In this document: piece after piece, positions 11,491 to 23,880 of the stretch
Layout of the letters: the number at the start of each line of letters is the position of its first letter
Numbering within the stretch: the first letter of the stretch is position 1
From: Impatiens glandulifera
Taxonomy: Eukaryota > Streptophyta > Magnoliopsida > Ericales > Balsaminaceae
NCBI RefSeq assembly: GCF_907164915.1
Contig: NC_061862.1
Span: 124,806,641-124,870,640, forward strand
Reading direction: 5' to 3'
DNA length: 64,000 nt
Notes under the pieces: model-generated
Databases searched by the model: none
What the model was told of the DNA's origin: nothing
The model's input: the letters and a program-made list of their open reading frames with translations, nothing else
Made by a program: the position numbers and the translations under genes

Positions 11491-11668
11491 GAGAAATGAT
11501 TAGGGAGGGAATTGGTGATGGAATAAGAGAGGGAATGACGTGGCGTCAATATGATTGGCTGAAAAAATTAAATAATTTCTCTCTCTTTCCTTTTACTTTA
11601 CCCTTTTTCCAAATGAGGTGATGCCAAATCATTCCCTCCCTCAAATTATCTCCCCCTATCACTCCTTT
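11491..11668. mobile_element. MITE of about 180 bp flanked by TTAATTAA
   Basis: The ends are inverted: left 'GAGAAATGATTAGGGAGGGA', and reverse complement of the right 'GGAGTGATAGGGGGAGA'. Inner copies of 'GAGGGAATGACGTGGC' and 'GAGGGAATGATTTGGC' face one another. Both flanks carry TTAATTAA, compatible with a TAA or TTAA target duplication. PIF/Harbinger-type is possible but not shown. Confidence 0.6.
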
Positions 11669-12114
11669 TTAATTAATTACAAAAGATATTGACACATTTC
11701 TTTATTTTTTTAATAATAAATATAATTAAATAAAATTAATAATTTAAAATTTATTTAAAACAATAATAAAAAATCAACATAATAGTATAATATATATATA
11801 TATATATATATATAATAAACCTGGATGAAATTTTAATAAATTTTAAAAATAAATATTTAATTTAAATATATTAAAATAATAAATATTTATTAAATATTTA
11901 AAAAATACAAATATTATATATATATATAAGTATTTTGTATTGTTAATCATATAAATTATATTTGCATACACTAAATTATAAAGAAAAATCAACAATATTA
12001 TATGGTTAGTTGTTGAAGTGTTAATGTTACATAATGGAAACAATGCTTCAAATCCCATTATGCACAATTTTTAAATTATTAAAAAATATTGATGGTTAAT
12101 ATGTGAAATAAAAA
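11669..12114. other. AT-rich intergenic sequence
   Basis: Contains a (TA)n run at about 11790-11812 and otherwise nothing that can be named. Confidence 0.5.
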
Positions 12115-13810
12115 CGTTGGTTTATCGAAGTGAGGAGATGGTTGCATGCAAATGATATTGGTTAAAGTTTATGATGAAATTGGTGGGTGGGTAAATAACA
12201 TTCACAAAATTAGAGCTCAATTGGGATAGATGGTTAAAATATGCGATGAAATTGGTGGTTGGGTAAATGACATTCACGATATGGAAGAATATTATTTGTT
12301 GTTTGTTGATTTGACCAAAATAAAAGTGTAAGGTCACAAGATTATAGGTCAATTGAGGTAGATAAAAATATGGAATGAGATGGTTGGTTAGTCGAAGTGA
12401 GTATGCCACACAATAAGAGATCGATTGAGGATTAATGTGCCAAAGTGAGGGTAAAAGAGTTTGGTAATGTACCAAAGTGAAAATTTAAGGTCACGGTATG
12501 AGATGTCTGATTAAGGTGGATAAATATGAAATGAGATGGAATGGTCGATCGAAGTGAGGATGAGTAAGTCGGGTTGTTTGTTGTATAATATGTGAGGAGA
12601 TAGATTATTTGACTAAAACGAAAGTAAAGTCTCGAGATGAGAGGTCGATTGAGATTAGTAGGATAAAAATGTGGAATGAGATAGTTTTGATTAATCGAAG
12701 TAAGTAAGGTCACACTATTAGAGGTCAATTAGGGGATGGATGGGTCAAAGTTAGGGTAAAAGAGATTGGTAACGTTGGAGATGGTTGATTTGACTGAAAT
12801 GAAATTGTGTAAGGTCACACAATATGAGAGGTTAAGTAGGGTGTGGATAAAAGTGTAATGAGATGGTTAATTATCCGATGTGAGAATAAAAAATCAGGTT
12901 GTATATTTCAAAATATGTGCAGAGATGAGTCATGAGATAAGAGATCATCTGGGGACTGATGACCAAAGTGAGTAAAACAAATTGGTAATGTTGGAGATGG
13001 TTGATTTGACCTAAGTGAAAGTGTAAGGCCACATATGAGAAGTCGATTATTGGGGTGGATAAATGCGGAATGAGATGGTTGGTTAGATGAATGGAGGATA
13101 ATGAAGGTCAGGTTGTATATTGTAAAATATGTTAGAGGTGAGTTGTTTGACAAAGTGAAAGCAAAGTCTCGAGATAAGAGGTCAATTGTGAATTGGTAAA
13201 TAAATGTGGAATGAGATGGTTAATTAGTCAAAGTGAAAATAAGATAACGAGATGAGAGGTCAATTGGGTGGATAAATGTGGAATGAGATGTATGGTTAGT
13301 CGAAGTGAGGATAAGAATGTCAGGTTGTATATTATAAAATATGTGAAAAGATAAGTTGTTTGATTAAGTGAAAGTAAGGCCTTCGAGAGAATTGTTGTCG
13401 ATTGTGATTGATGGATAAATATGGAATGAGATGATTTTTGATTAGTCGAAGTGAAAGTAAGGTAAAGAGATAGAAGTCGATTGGAAAAGAAATTGATATT
13501 GGTATGCAAGAATATTAATTGTTTGACCGAAGTGAAAGTTAAGGTCATGAGATGAGAAGTCTAATTTGAATTGGTAGATAAATGTGGAATGAGATGGTTG
13601 GTCAATCTGAGTGCTTTAAGGTCACGAGATGAGAGGTCGATTGAGAATTGATGGGCTAAAGTGAGGGTAAAAAAGATATTGGTAATATTTGAGATTTTTT
13701 ATTTAACCAAAATGAAAATGTAAGATCACGAGATGAGAAGTTTATTGGGAAAAATATGTGATAAGATATGTGAGAAGATGAATTGTTTTACTGAAGTGAA
13801 TAAAATATCA
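12115..13810. repeat. Degenerate tandem array, about 140-bp period
   Basis: The phrase 'AAATGTGGAATGAGATGGTT' recurs near 12365, 12525, 12665, 12850, 13062, 13202, 13272, 13417 and 13580, with 'GTCGAAGTGAGGATAA', 'GGTTGTATATTRTAAAATATGTG' and 'GGTCACGAGATGAGAGGTCGATTG' between. Spacing varies from about 70 to 215 bp, mostly 140-165, so units have internal gains and losses. Minus-strand frames of 81-117 codons here follow the repeat and look accidental. A shorter reversed relative occurs at 25525-25760. Confidence 0.75.
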
Positions 13811-13944
13811 AATGATATTATTATATTTTTTATTTTAATATATTATTAGTGATTTATTAATAATTTTAAACATTGAAATACATATTATTATAATTTTTTA
13901 TTAAATTAATTTTATTTAAATTTTTATCCATGTGCATCACACGA

Positions 13945-13955
13945 GAATCTTCCTA
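13945..13955. repeat. LINE target-site duplication, 3' side
   Basis: GAATCTTCCTA, repeated perfectly at 18719-18729. Confidence 0.85.
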
Positions 13956-14130
13956 ATTTTTTTTTGAAAAAACTACATAACATCATTTCATTAAAAATTC
14001 TCAAAAAGAGAAATAAACCAAATAAGTTTATGTATTTTCCTAGACAAGCCTAGGAAAATTTAGTTCGTAACAGTCTAATGAAACTACGAAATTAGAAACA
14101 TACAACGGAGTTACAAACAATTCCAAGCGT

Positions 14131-14458
14131 TTATCTAACTAAATAGTTTAAAGATCTCGTGACTTCTTTGAATGTGATTTTCCAGTTCCAGCTTAGTGTC
14201 CAGTTTTTCTTAGTTATAGGCACTCGTCTTAGCGTTTGTAAATTTGTGTTGTTGTCGAATATTATGTCTTCCCATGTCTCCTCTATACTTCTTCTTATTC
14301 TCGAGTGCACTCTTGCGTTCCTTTCTCGCCAAATATGGTATACGATTGTACCTAAGCTTCTTTTGAAAATATTTGACCTGAAAATTTTTCTCATTTGTTT
14401 TGAGTATGGCTTCCTTTTTGATATATTTCCATTCCATAGATAGGCTAATCATTTCCAT
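14131..14458 (-). pseudogene. LINE ORF2 C-terminus (zf-RVT region)
   Basis: Two overlapping minus-strand frames (14394-14131 and 14458-14210) hold the end of ORF2. The HIWRERNARVHSR block and the following helix are typical of the C-terminal zf-RVT-associated segment in plant L1-type LINEs. A frameshift near 14390 splits it. Confidence 0.75.
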
Positions 14459-16500
14459 GTTTCTGGTAAACTTCTTTTAAAGCTTCGAGGCAAATGAACA
14501 GTTCCCGAAGAGATGATTAGTTGTTTTTTCATTCCCTTCGCACAATAGATAGCTTGTATTCAGGATATCCATATACTTCTTTACTCGATCTCTTGTGTTT
14601 AACCTTTCCCGAAATGCAAGTCATATGATGAATTGGTATCTCGGGATGACTTTTGACGACCAGACCAAATTAGCCCAATCTATTGTTTGCTCATTCTCTC
14701 GGATGGTGTTTCACACTTTACTTGAAATCATCTTTCTATTTTCCTCGGCTTTCCATCGGTGTACGTCTGATCTTTCGTTGAATTGGATGTTGTTGATATG
14801 TTCGAGTATGCGCTGCCCCACCGATATTCGCCTAAGGAACAAATTCTATAGCCCATCTTTGATGTCTCTGACCTTGGAAGCTAGGCAGTCCCGTCTGATC
14901 CTCATGTTTTTGAATTCCTCTTTATTGATTAGCGGTTGGTTCTCATACTAGGGGTCATGCCAAAATAGTGTGTTTCTACTGTCTCCCCAACTGTGTTAAA
15001 AGAGTCATGCAATATTGTTTCTTAGATTAAGCATTTTCTTTAACGACCATCCCATACATTTGCTTATTTTGGCTTTCCAAACGCTTGATTTGTATTTCAT
15101 AAATTGGGTGTGGACCCACTTGATCAAGGGTGATTCTTGTTTGCTCTCGATGGCCCATAGGTGCTTGTACGTCAATGCTTTATTCCATTACACAGTTCGT
15201 GAGCCCTATGACGCCTTCTTCCTTTGGTTTTCAAATAAAGGTTAAGTGCGGTCCACTTAACCTTCTTCATGCCTCTCTCGTTGTTATCCCAAATAAAGTT
15301 TCTCATAAGCGTGTCAAGTTCTTTCATTACCTTCTTCAAGATTATGAGTTGTTGTGACCAGTAACTGATGATTCCTATTACCACGCTTTTGACCAACTCA
15401 ATTCTTCCCGCGTATGTAAGTTTCGTTGCTACCTAGCTAGAAATTAAGCTATTCACTTTCTCGATCAGTAGTCTGTAGTGCGAGATCTAAATTTGTTTTG
15501 CCGTGAGTGGAATTTCTAAGTATCTTACTAGAAAGTTTCCTTCTACGATGTCCATGATGTTGTAGATGTATGCCTTCGTTTCTTCCTTTACTTCTCCATA
15601 AAATGCTAAGCTCTTGTTTTCGTTGATAGTCAAACCTGTAACCTCAGAAAAAAAATGTTAGCGCTTCCCTTATAGTTTTTATGGAGTCAACGTCTACATG
15701 TGAAAGAATGAACAAATCGTCAACAAAGCATAAATGTGTTATCTCTTCTTCTTCACAGAATGGGTGAAAGATGTATGGTTGATTCGTTCGGAACATCGTA
15801 AAGATGCTCTCAAAGATCGCCATGATGATGATAAAAAGGTAAGATGAGAGGGATCCCCTACCTCACTTTGTTTTCACCCTTAAAGTAGCCTCTATGGATT
15901 CCATTGACGCTTACTACAAAACAGGAGGTGGAAACACATTACAAAATCCATTCAATAAAAATTATAGGAAAACCAGATATGACCATAAAATCCCGAATGA
16001 TTTCCCATCTAACAGAATCGAAGGCCTTTTTAATATCTAATTGAATGTCACTCTCGGGGTAATTTTTCTTTTCTCTTAACCTTTGAGAAGGCTTTGCATG
16101 TGTAGAATATTATGAGATATCATTCGATCGGGGATGAATGCAGACTAATTTAGACCTATTATCTTACCTATGACATTTTTAAAGCGCCTTGAAAGAATTT
16201 TAGAAATTATTTTATAAACCACATTGCAATAGGAAATCGGTCTGAAATCTTGAATCTTTCTGGAACTAACTTTTTTGGAATTATAGTTAGGACTCTAGTG
16301 TTCCATTATTTGAGCATCTTTATGTTCTTGAAGAATTCCAAAACCTCTTCTGTGACGTCGTGACCTATAATCGACCAGTTTTCCTTAAAGAATTAAGCAT
16401 TGAAACCATCTAGGCCCGGGCTCTTGTTCCCATCGATGCTGAACATAGCCAATTTGACTTCTTCCCTTGTAACCCCTTTATTAATTCACGGTTGTCTTCC
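14459..16500 (-). pseudogene. LINE reverse transcriptase, broken
   Basis: The minus strand shows the RT block NKSPGPDGF near 16400-16445, the active-site FVDDLF at 15710-15727, and the thumb region with YWSQQLIILKKVMKELD, FIWDNNERG and KKVKW at 15172-15396. Stops and shifts occur throughout. RT would copy element RNA from a nicked chromosomal target. Confidence 0.85.
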
Positions 16501-16860
16501 GTTGATATCTTCTTGTCAATAATAAGATAAAGGGTATTCAACTAACTCAATTGTTTATGGAACTGGATAGTATGATCTTGAATGTTTTTTTTCCCTTGTA
16601 CATACTCGTCATCTTCGTTCATCAACCTATACACGTTGTTGCTCGTACTTATGGACATGAATTTGCGATAAAAGAATGTTGTGTTCTTGTCCCCGAGAGA
16701 GAGAGCCAATTATGTCTTGACTTTTGTTTTGTAAAACTCTCTTCTAATAAACGCAACATCCTGAAATTACCTAGGGAATCCTTTTCTTCTTCATTAAGTT
16801 GCTCTTTACCTCTCTCCCAAGTAATCTGCTTTGGATGTCTTCTAACTCAATCCTGGCTGT

Positions 16861-17752
16861 CTAAACTCTTTTAGAAATATTGATGAACCTTTTCTTGTCG
16901 AACCTTTGAAGTTGAGCCTTGAGAAGTTTTAATTTTTCCGAAATCCTGAACATTTTTGAATCCTCGATGTGTTCTGACCACACTCTATCCAATATATCTT
17001 TAAAATTGTCTCTTTCATCAAAAATTGAAGAACTTGAATGGCCTCTTAAACTTCTCTTCTTTCTCTCCCAAAAGAGTTTTGTGGGACAGTGATCCGATAT
17101 ACTTGGATTCAAGACGTGTAGTTGGCTTCTCGGAAATTGAATAATCCATTTCTCGTTGATCAAACTTCTGTCAATTTTGCTCTTTCTTATTTGCCCATCT
17201 CCCCGGGTTGATGACCAGGTGAAAAAGTTCTCAGAATTTGTAGACTCAATACATCCCATGTCTTTGATACAATCGTTGAACTCAATCATATCTTGGGTTA
17301 TATCTGACTCCGGGCTTCGATCAGTCACATTTCTTGTGACGTTGAAATCACCTAGAACAGCCCAAGGTTTATCGTTATCAATCCAACTCTTAAAACATCT
17401 CCAAAGCAACCTCCTTTCCGTGCTTGAGTTTCTACCATATACAATAGCGAGTTGGAACTCGATACCAGTAATTTTGTCCTTGATCTCAACCAGAATTGTT
17501 TGGTCATTGGTGAATAGAAGTTTGACCTCGGCTGCCTTTGGATCCCAGATAACCCAAATTCTTCCCATTGTTGTGTTCGAATTGTGAATTAGTTCCTAGC
17601 TGCTATCAATACACAACATGCAAACTTTGTCGACATTTCTGCTTTTGACTTTCGTTTCAAGAATCCCCATGATCGTAACCTTTTGGTTCTCAATGATTCT
17701 CTTGATCATTGATACCCTTAATGTTCCATATTACAATATTCATGAATGGATG
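16861..17752 (-). pseudogene. LINE ORF2 N-terminal endonuclease
   Basis: The apurinic-type endonuclease begins with ATG at 17752 (MNIVIWNIKGIND). Compared with the copy at 63272 it has a small deletion with frameshift near 17730 and a Trp-to-stop change in SSWE. From 17568 an open 235-codon frame contains ILVEIKDKITG, WAVLGDFNVT, SKIDRS and SISDHCP, the catalytic GDxN and SDH blocks. The endonuclease would nick target DNA. Confidence 0.85.
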
Positions 17753-18718
17753 TAGGGGTTTGGTTCCTGCATTTCAAAACTGTCTTGGACTACGCCATCT
17801 TTCTCATCATTAGTGAAGTCATACGCATCACTATCCTCATTATCTTCGTTGGCTATAGATTGTGTTCTCTAGAATTCGTAGTCATCATCAGTGATTGGGC
17901 CTGTTGCATCCGGGTCAGCTTCACCAGTACCGACAACTGTCTTGATTTTCTATGCTTTGTTTGTTTTGTTCCAAATTATCAACATGTTCCCTTCTGCTTG
18001 ATCTTTTTTTACTTTGAACTTCTTTGCTACTGGATTCATGTACATTTCTGATTTTGATTCTTCCCACTTCAGAACTTAAGTTATCGGCTTCAATAAGTTG
18101 TGCTTGAGTTTTAGTGTTCGTATCCTAGTTCTCATTAAGATCTCCACCATTGCCTATTTCCAATTTTTGATTTTTGAATTCTCTAAAACCAAGTTTTTTC
18201 AGGTCATATTCCAGAGATTCAGCCTCATGAGAATCATTGGATAGAAAGTCAATGTTTTTTAGTCATGGTTCCCCTAGTCACAGTTTAGGAAACTTGCTTT
18301 GGATCCGAGACCTCCTTGATCATTCTTGATTCTTAAGATATTTCGACCAAGTTTTTCCGGTCCTTGCTTTTACTGTCGACAATGTGTGGTCTAGGTTCCG
18401 TACCCTGATGCTTTTGAGGACCTGGAAAGGTTCGTTCTTGGCTAATGGTTTTAACTTTTTTGGCTTATGTCTTTTGCCTTATCTTCCCTCGGTCGTGACT
18501 GAATCTTCTTGCCTTATATGGACATAGAATTCCTCGATTCTGACCCGCAATTTGTGGGTTCAGGTTTTCTTAGTTTTCTCGGTCTTGAATGCTATCACCT
18601 TGGATCGTATGGTTGAGATCGACACTTTAGGATGTTTTCGTACCTAGTGTTTCCTGAGCTCCTTGATCACAACCAATATACCCGGCTGGACGTTGATTCT
18701 AATTAATCGTAGGTACAT
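17750..18718 (-). pseudogene. LINE ORF1, C-terminal part only
   Basis: The last portion resembles the acidic end of ORF1 in the 59.56-kb LINE (DSDAYDFTN, then QEPNPYIHS-stop). The ORF1 stop TGA overlaps the ORF2 start as ATGA, as in the other copy. The rest is degraded, and the element stops at 18718 because of 5' truncation. Confidence 0.65.
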
Positions 18719-18729
18719 GAATCTTCCTA
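18719..18729. repeat. LINE target-site duplication, 5' side
   Basis: GAATCTTCCTA, identical to 13945-13955. Confidence 0.85.
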
Positions 18730-19330
18730 GTTAATTATAATGATAATTAATTTTAATCAAATTTCAAACAAATTTTTAGATTTGAAATAATCAAATAAAT
18801 ATTTGATTAAATAAATATTTTATTTAAATTAATTTAAAATAATTAATTAAAAAAATTATTTATTTGATAAAGAGTTGTAAAATGATTTTTAGTTTAAAAT
18901 CAATAAAAAATGCATACTTGTACAAACGTATTTTGAACTTGAGTTTTGTTTTCGTTCGTAGTTTGGTGATACTCAGGAAAGAGTTTTTGTGTTATATCCT
19001 CTATCCTCGTTAAAAAGGTCTATATTTTATAAAATACTGGCTTTGAAAATTGGTTGTACTGATTTTTATGTATTTAAAATTGTAACAACAATATTTAAAT
19101 GCTGATACATATAGATGATGGCGTTGACTAGGGAGAGATGTACTTGAAGAACCTTAGTTTTAAAAGAAATTAGGGCATAAAAATAAATCTTAAACAAGCC
19201 CTTATCAAAATATTTTTTGTGAAAATATTCCAAAAATATTTTAAAATCATTTTCTATTTTTTTTGGGATTTTTAGAAAATAGTTTAGTATCCAAAATTAC
19301 AAAAATAATTTTGGAATTAAAAAAATGAAA
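18730..19330. other. Unassigned AT-rich sequence
   Basis: No coding signal. Around 18960-19060 'GGTGATACTCAGGAAAGAG' and neighbouring sequence look like non-coding retroelement DNA, and the region near 29500-29580 is loosely similar, but no class is assigned. Confidence 0.4.
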
Positions 19331-20045
19331 CCAAACAGACCATAAGACTGGTGTCCTCGATCCTAGGTGCGATTTTTATCGACCGGGGCTAAAAGCCCTC
19401 GGTCTTCGTTCGGGATTCTCGGTCGGGGTATTGAAGTCCTCAGTCGGGGTGCTGAAGTCCTTCGGTCGAGTGCACAAAATTTCGGTCTTGAGTTAGCCAT
19501 GGGCTAATTTCACTAGTCCTAAGTGCGAAGAACACTCAGTCCTTGGTTAACTATGAGCTAACTTTTTCTCGGTTCTAGGTTAGCCATGGGCTAATTTTTC
19601 TCGTTCCTAAACGTGAAGTACACACAGTCTTGGTTAGACCTCGGCTAAGTTCTCGGTCCTTAAGAACATCAAAACGATAGGTTTTGTAGTTTTGTTTGAG
19701 GCTCGGATCCTTTGATCCAAGGGCATGGGAAGTTTCACAAAGCACCCATGATCATTTTAAACATCATCACAAGGTGTCATTCAACCGGGGTGACGTCCCA
19801 TTCAATCAAAACATTTTTTTCATTAAAAACAGGTTTTTAATTTTCGAGCTTTGATAAGGGGATCGTCAATAACTTCTTTATGCTTCATATGATTAATTGG
19901 AATCAAAACATGAACACTGATTGTTTGTTTTGACTTATTCAAGAACTGCAAATTTTCTTTTTATAAAAAAATTAGTTTTTGATCAAACATGATTGGGATG
20001 GATCAGAACTGGTTCAAATAGGTTCCCAACATTATTAGAAACATG
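19331..20045. repeat. Dispersed repeat family A, copy 2
   Basis: Matches 2640-3120. It begins with several short imperfect CTCGGTCGGGG-type repeats (19365-19490), which are GC-richer than the surroundings, followed by three variants of 'TTAGCCATGGGCTAATTT'. No reading frame. Confidence 0.65.
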
Positions 20046-20800
20046 TTGGGAATCTTTCTAAGTTGCTGTTCTTGAGCAATAATTCAATAACAGAAAACTC
20101 GATTTTGAAATTACTAAATTCAAATTTGGGTTGTCATTAACAAAAGGCTTAGAAATGATCCTAGAATCGTTTTCCAATCAAAAAATCTAACAACCAGAAA
20201 GTATATGAAACTGTGAAAACTGAAATATAAAAATTTCAATTTCAAATTGGAAGATTGAATTAAAGGATGTTTGGGAGGTTGTTGAGAGTTAAAGAACACT
20301 CCTTAGCTCTTAGGGGAGCTTTGTGAACGCCTAAATCCGATCTTTGAGACTTTACACAAAATTTTCAAAAATTCAAAAACTTGAAGCTTTAATGGTGGAT
20401 TTGTAAAAAATTTTGATTGAGGTCTTGAGAGTGGATCTCTTGACTTTGATTTGATCAAGGGAGGCTTTATAGCCTCCCAAGGTCGATTTTTGAAGCAAGT
20501 GGTTTTGATTAAGTCAAAAGACCATTGATGGTCTTTTGGTCGTTCTTCGGTCCTATGCTCAGTTAGGATATGATGAAGCATATGATCATATGTGAAATGA
20601 TCACCGTGGTAGGGTGATCATTTTAGCTTTTAAAATAGTCGTTTTGGTGGACTATCGACGGAGTCCCATCTTTAAAAAATCAAGGATGGGATCTGTCCTT
20701 ATCATATTTGTTGTCGCGATGAAGAAGACAAATTAGGCATGAAACGATGTCGTTTCAGGCGTAAATCCAAACGTGGGACACTCTGTTGGCGTTCTGTCTA
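20046..20800. other. Probable continuation of family A; non-coding
   Basis: A 92-codon minus-strand frame (20303-20581) is Lys/Pro-rich without a recognisable domain and is probably accidental. Confidence 0.35.
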
Positions 20801-21377
20801 CGAGATTTTCGTTTACAATTACACAAAACGAATTTCATTACATCATTTTAGAAGCAGTATTACACAAAAATAATAAGTTATAATTTCATTTTTCAAAAAT
20901 CCAAATTATAAGGAGTATATAATCAATGTTTGGAGAGTAAAAAATTCAAGTCATCGATTCCCCCTAAGTGTGACTGTTTTCATGCAGAAATTAAGTAAAC
21001 AATATTGCCAACTTTAAGATGGAAGTTGATCCACTTCTATCGCTCTTCATTATTTTGAAGTTCTAAAACAAATTCTATAAGGTTCGAATTCACTTCAAGA
21101 ATATGAGAAATGTGATTAAAATATTCGATCCCCGTATAAGGTACATTTCTCTAATAAGAATATATAAACATATTTCTATTGGTGTATGTTACACGATAAT
21201 AGGTGAGAATAATGAATCTGAACCTGGAAGGTGATACTATGAAGAAAAATGCATTAGTTGATTTCTATCCAAGAAATTTATGAAAATTTTCTCGATTCTC
21301 TTCATTAGAGAATTTGTTTTAGTTCTCATAGTATTTCTTAATGAAATCATTGGCCTATTTTTCCCACTAGACATCGT

Positions 21378-21382
21378 GTTAG
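21378..21382. repeat. Solo-LTR target-site duplication, left
   Basis: GTTAG, repeated at 21861-21865. The paralog near 52970-52995 has a single GTTAG followed by the corresponding downstream sequence. Confidence 0.8.
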
Positions 21383-21860
21383 TGTTGGAATTTTTAGGGT
21401 CACTTGTATAATAAATAATTGTGCATATGTCATATTTAATATAAGCCAAAATAATGTGATCTAATGTGAAATTAAGTTTATGACTTATGGGTGTATTTGT
21501 CATGAATATAAAGTGAGGATACCTAAGTGGCATTTCTAATTTTATGAAGGGGCTAAATTAGAAATTGTCAAACCATAATAACTAACTTATTGTTGGTTAT
21601 ATGTAATGGTAATGGTCCCCATTTGAAGTAACATCAATTCTCCTTTGCGTCCCCATCAACAGAGAGAGAAATCTATTGACTTACTCATAAAATGGAAGAA
21701 CCATTCCACATAAAGAAAGTCTAAAGAAATAGAAGATTAAACACTTTTTCTATTACAAGGAAAGAGAAGATTCATGCGATTAATTAAGGTATGCTTCCGC
21801 CGCATTCAGATTTTAATTTCTCACACATTAAATTATGATCTAATTAGGACAATTCTAACC
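21383..21860. mobile_element. Solo LTR, 478 bp
   Basis: Begins TGTTGGAATT and ends AATTCTAACC, imperfect inverted ends of a TG...CA LTR with the final A changed. It is flanked by GTTAG on each side and is absent from the paralogous site at about 52980. No internal retrotransposon sequence remains, so it is read as the product of LTR-LTR recombination. Family unknown; orientation assumed from TG at the left. Confidence 0.8.
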
Positions 21861-22062
21861 GTTAGATGATGTTGCTTTAGTCTGAATCTCGTCTTGCGGA
21901 TCAACGAATTCATTTTCTAGTGAGTTATTAGAGTCACCTAATCTCTCCTCACTAATGGGTAAAAATGTAAGAGTTAGAGAAGGAGAGCGGGTATATTCAC
22001 ATTTTGCACAGTCAATAAAGAAAAGACACTCCAATAAGACATAATCTAGAATTGACATTATG

Positions 22063-23690
22063 GAAAAGGAGAAGAAGGTCGAATAGCATGAATGAAAAAT
22101 AATATTTTATCTTGACAAAACCAAATTAGCGATATGGAGGTCGCATGTATTAAATGGTTAAATCAATGTTTTTTTATATATAACAAGACAAGCTTCCACA
22201 GTCGTCTCATAAATATTTTTTAGTTCTAACAACCATTGAAACATATGTAACTCACCAAACTATATTTGATGGACTTTCTCTCTCATTCAAAGAATAAACT
22301 TAATCTTATATTTTTAACTCACCCAAATATTGATAGATCATCATCTTCTATCGTCGTTAGGTACTCTTTTGCGGTCATGAGTGTCGATTGCAAGAAAGAT
22401 ATAACAGACTGTCCCAAAGAAAATAGAGTTAACGAAGTAACACATATATATATATATATATAATAACAAAGTTTATGTGATATGCTTACCACAATACTTT
22501 AGTTGATTTCCTAATTGTTGACATGGCAATAAAATTTTAAATATTTCCCTAAAATTAATACTTTCATTCTCTCTTTATTTGAAGTATTTAAGGGACTTCA
22601 AAGCTATAAATTTCCCTATTTTAGTCATCCTCTATTCATTCTCTCTCTAGTTAGATCTCCACTCTAGACTCTTCATAAATCAATCGACCGACTTATTAGA
22701 AATAATTTATTCTATAGGGTTCCCTCTACCCGCCGACTCTTGCTGAATCTCCATTCATTTGTGTCTTAGATTTTTCATAAACAATCTATTTTCTTGCGTT
22801 GTGGACTCCTCTTAAATATTTATTCTTCTAGGGTTATAAATGAAATCTATATGACTCCTCTACTCCCAACTTTCTAGGGCCTCTCCTACTCCTGACTCTT
22901 GGATGGACGACCAAGATTCTTTGTTTTGGAGTTCGGGACACTGATGTAGGGTACTCAATTGCGGGACGTCCATGGAGAGAGCCAATACATGGACCTTTGT
23001 TGCCATCTTAAGGTACTAAACTATAACTCATTCTCAATCTCAACGAAAGGGCTAAACCACTTTTACCCTATCTAATTCTGTCACTTCTTTAGTTTAGACT
23101 TACTAGAAATTGCTCAGCGACACAACAATGATGAAGACTTTGTGGAATTTGTTAAAGAGACATAATTCTAAGAACTTCCTTCGTTTAAACCATTGACGAT
23201 AGTTGATTTGAGTTGGACAAGTTTGCTACAACTCAGAAAAAAGCATACTATAATAAAATAGATGTTGGGATACTAGTGGATGAAGTATCCCTTAATACAA
23301 GAACAATAACATCGAACAATTACGGAAATGAAAGAAAACAATTAAAGAACGCAGACTTTAGATTTATAGTGGTTCGCCCAAAGCAGACCTACATTCACTT
23401 TCGAAGTACAAGAGACTCTTAACTTTATTATCAAGAATATTACAAGAGTATTACAATAATTATCTCATAATGAAAGCACACACACAACTCACAAGAAAGC
23501 AATGCCCTTAAGGAAAATGACTTGGCTTTCTAAAGTGTCTAATTACACATTTAAATAAGACACAATTAGGTCAACATCAATATATTGTCCAAAAATATCA
23601 AAGAACATCGAAAATATTCTTACCATATTTTCTAATTTTATTTCCATAACAAAATATTTAGTTTTCTTTTTGGATAATCTTATTACATAA
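22063..23690. other. Unassigned sequence with no supported gene
   Basis: Contains a (TA)n run at about 22444-22462 and two 65-69-codon frames (22266-22463, 23213-23422) lacking known motifs. The stretch 23360-23570 (GATTTATAGTGGTTCGCCC onward) has the style of non-coding retroelement sequence, but I cannot place it. Confidence 0.35.
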
Positions 23691-23699
23691 TATCAACAT

Positions 23700-23880
23700 T
23701 ATACACCAAAAATGGGACAACGGATTAAGTATGTAGCCGGCAGAAACATTTAACCATTTAACCATTTAATCATACGCAGAACTTACCGCCTGACGGGCTC
23801 GAACCCAAGAACTTAGGGTTAATATCCACATCTTATTGTCGCTAGGCTAGAAGAGGGGATTATAATCCAAAAAATATTTT
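23700..23880 (-). mobile_element. tRNA-derived SINE-like element
   Basis: On the minus strand an A-box-like TAGCCTAGCGA lies at 23849-23839 and a B box GGTTCGAGCCC at 23805-23795, about 45 bp apart as in tRNA-type RNA polymerase III promoters. No complete cloverleaf is visible. Ends are not defined and no TSD was found. Confidence 0.5.

Larger units (their letters stand above)
13956..18718 (-). mobile_element. 5'-truncated L1-type LINE
   Basis: On the minus strand it runs from the end of ORF1 through ORF2 (endonuclease, reverse transcriptase, C-terminal zf-RVT domain) to a short A-run (T9 on the plus strand at 13957-13965). It is bounded by perfect 11-bp GAATCTTCCTA duplications, the signature of target-primed reverse transcription. 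It belongs to the same family as the LINE at 59.56 kb. Numerous stops and frameshifts make it inactive. Confidence 0.9.
20805..22062 (-). pseudogene. PIF-associated Myb/SANT-like ORF remnant, split by a solo LTR
   Basis: Matches 52440-53190 along its length in the same orientation. On the minus strand the first part (22058-21861) reads DYVLLECLFFIDCAKCEYTRSP...ERLGDSNNSLENEFVD; after the LTR the frame resumes with MSSGKNRPMISLRNTM. Similar short tails occur in Myb/SANT-like proteins that accompany PIF/Harbinger transposases, and the paralog lies next to a PIF transposase remnant. Assignment is inferred from that context. Many stops follow. Confidence 0.5.

Noticed and set aside
12122..13548. 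Four minus-strand frames of 81-117 codons
   Set aside because: They follow the tandem array, share its periodicity and have Ser/Thr/Leu/His-rich content from simple repeats; no domain or start context.
20303..20581. 92-codon minus-strand frame
   Set aside because: Low-complexity Lys/Pro/Ser composition in non-coding repeat sequence.
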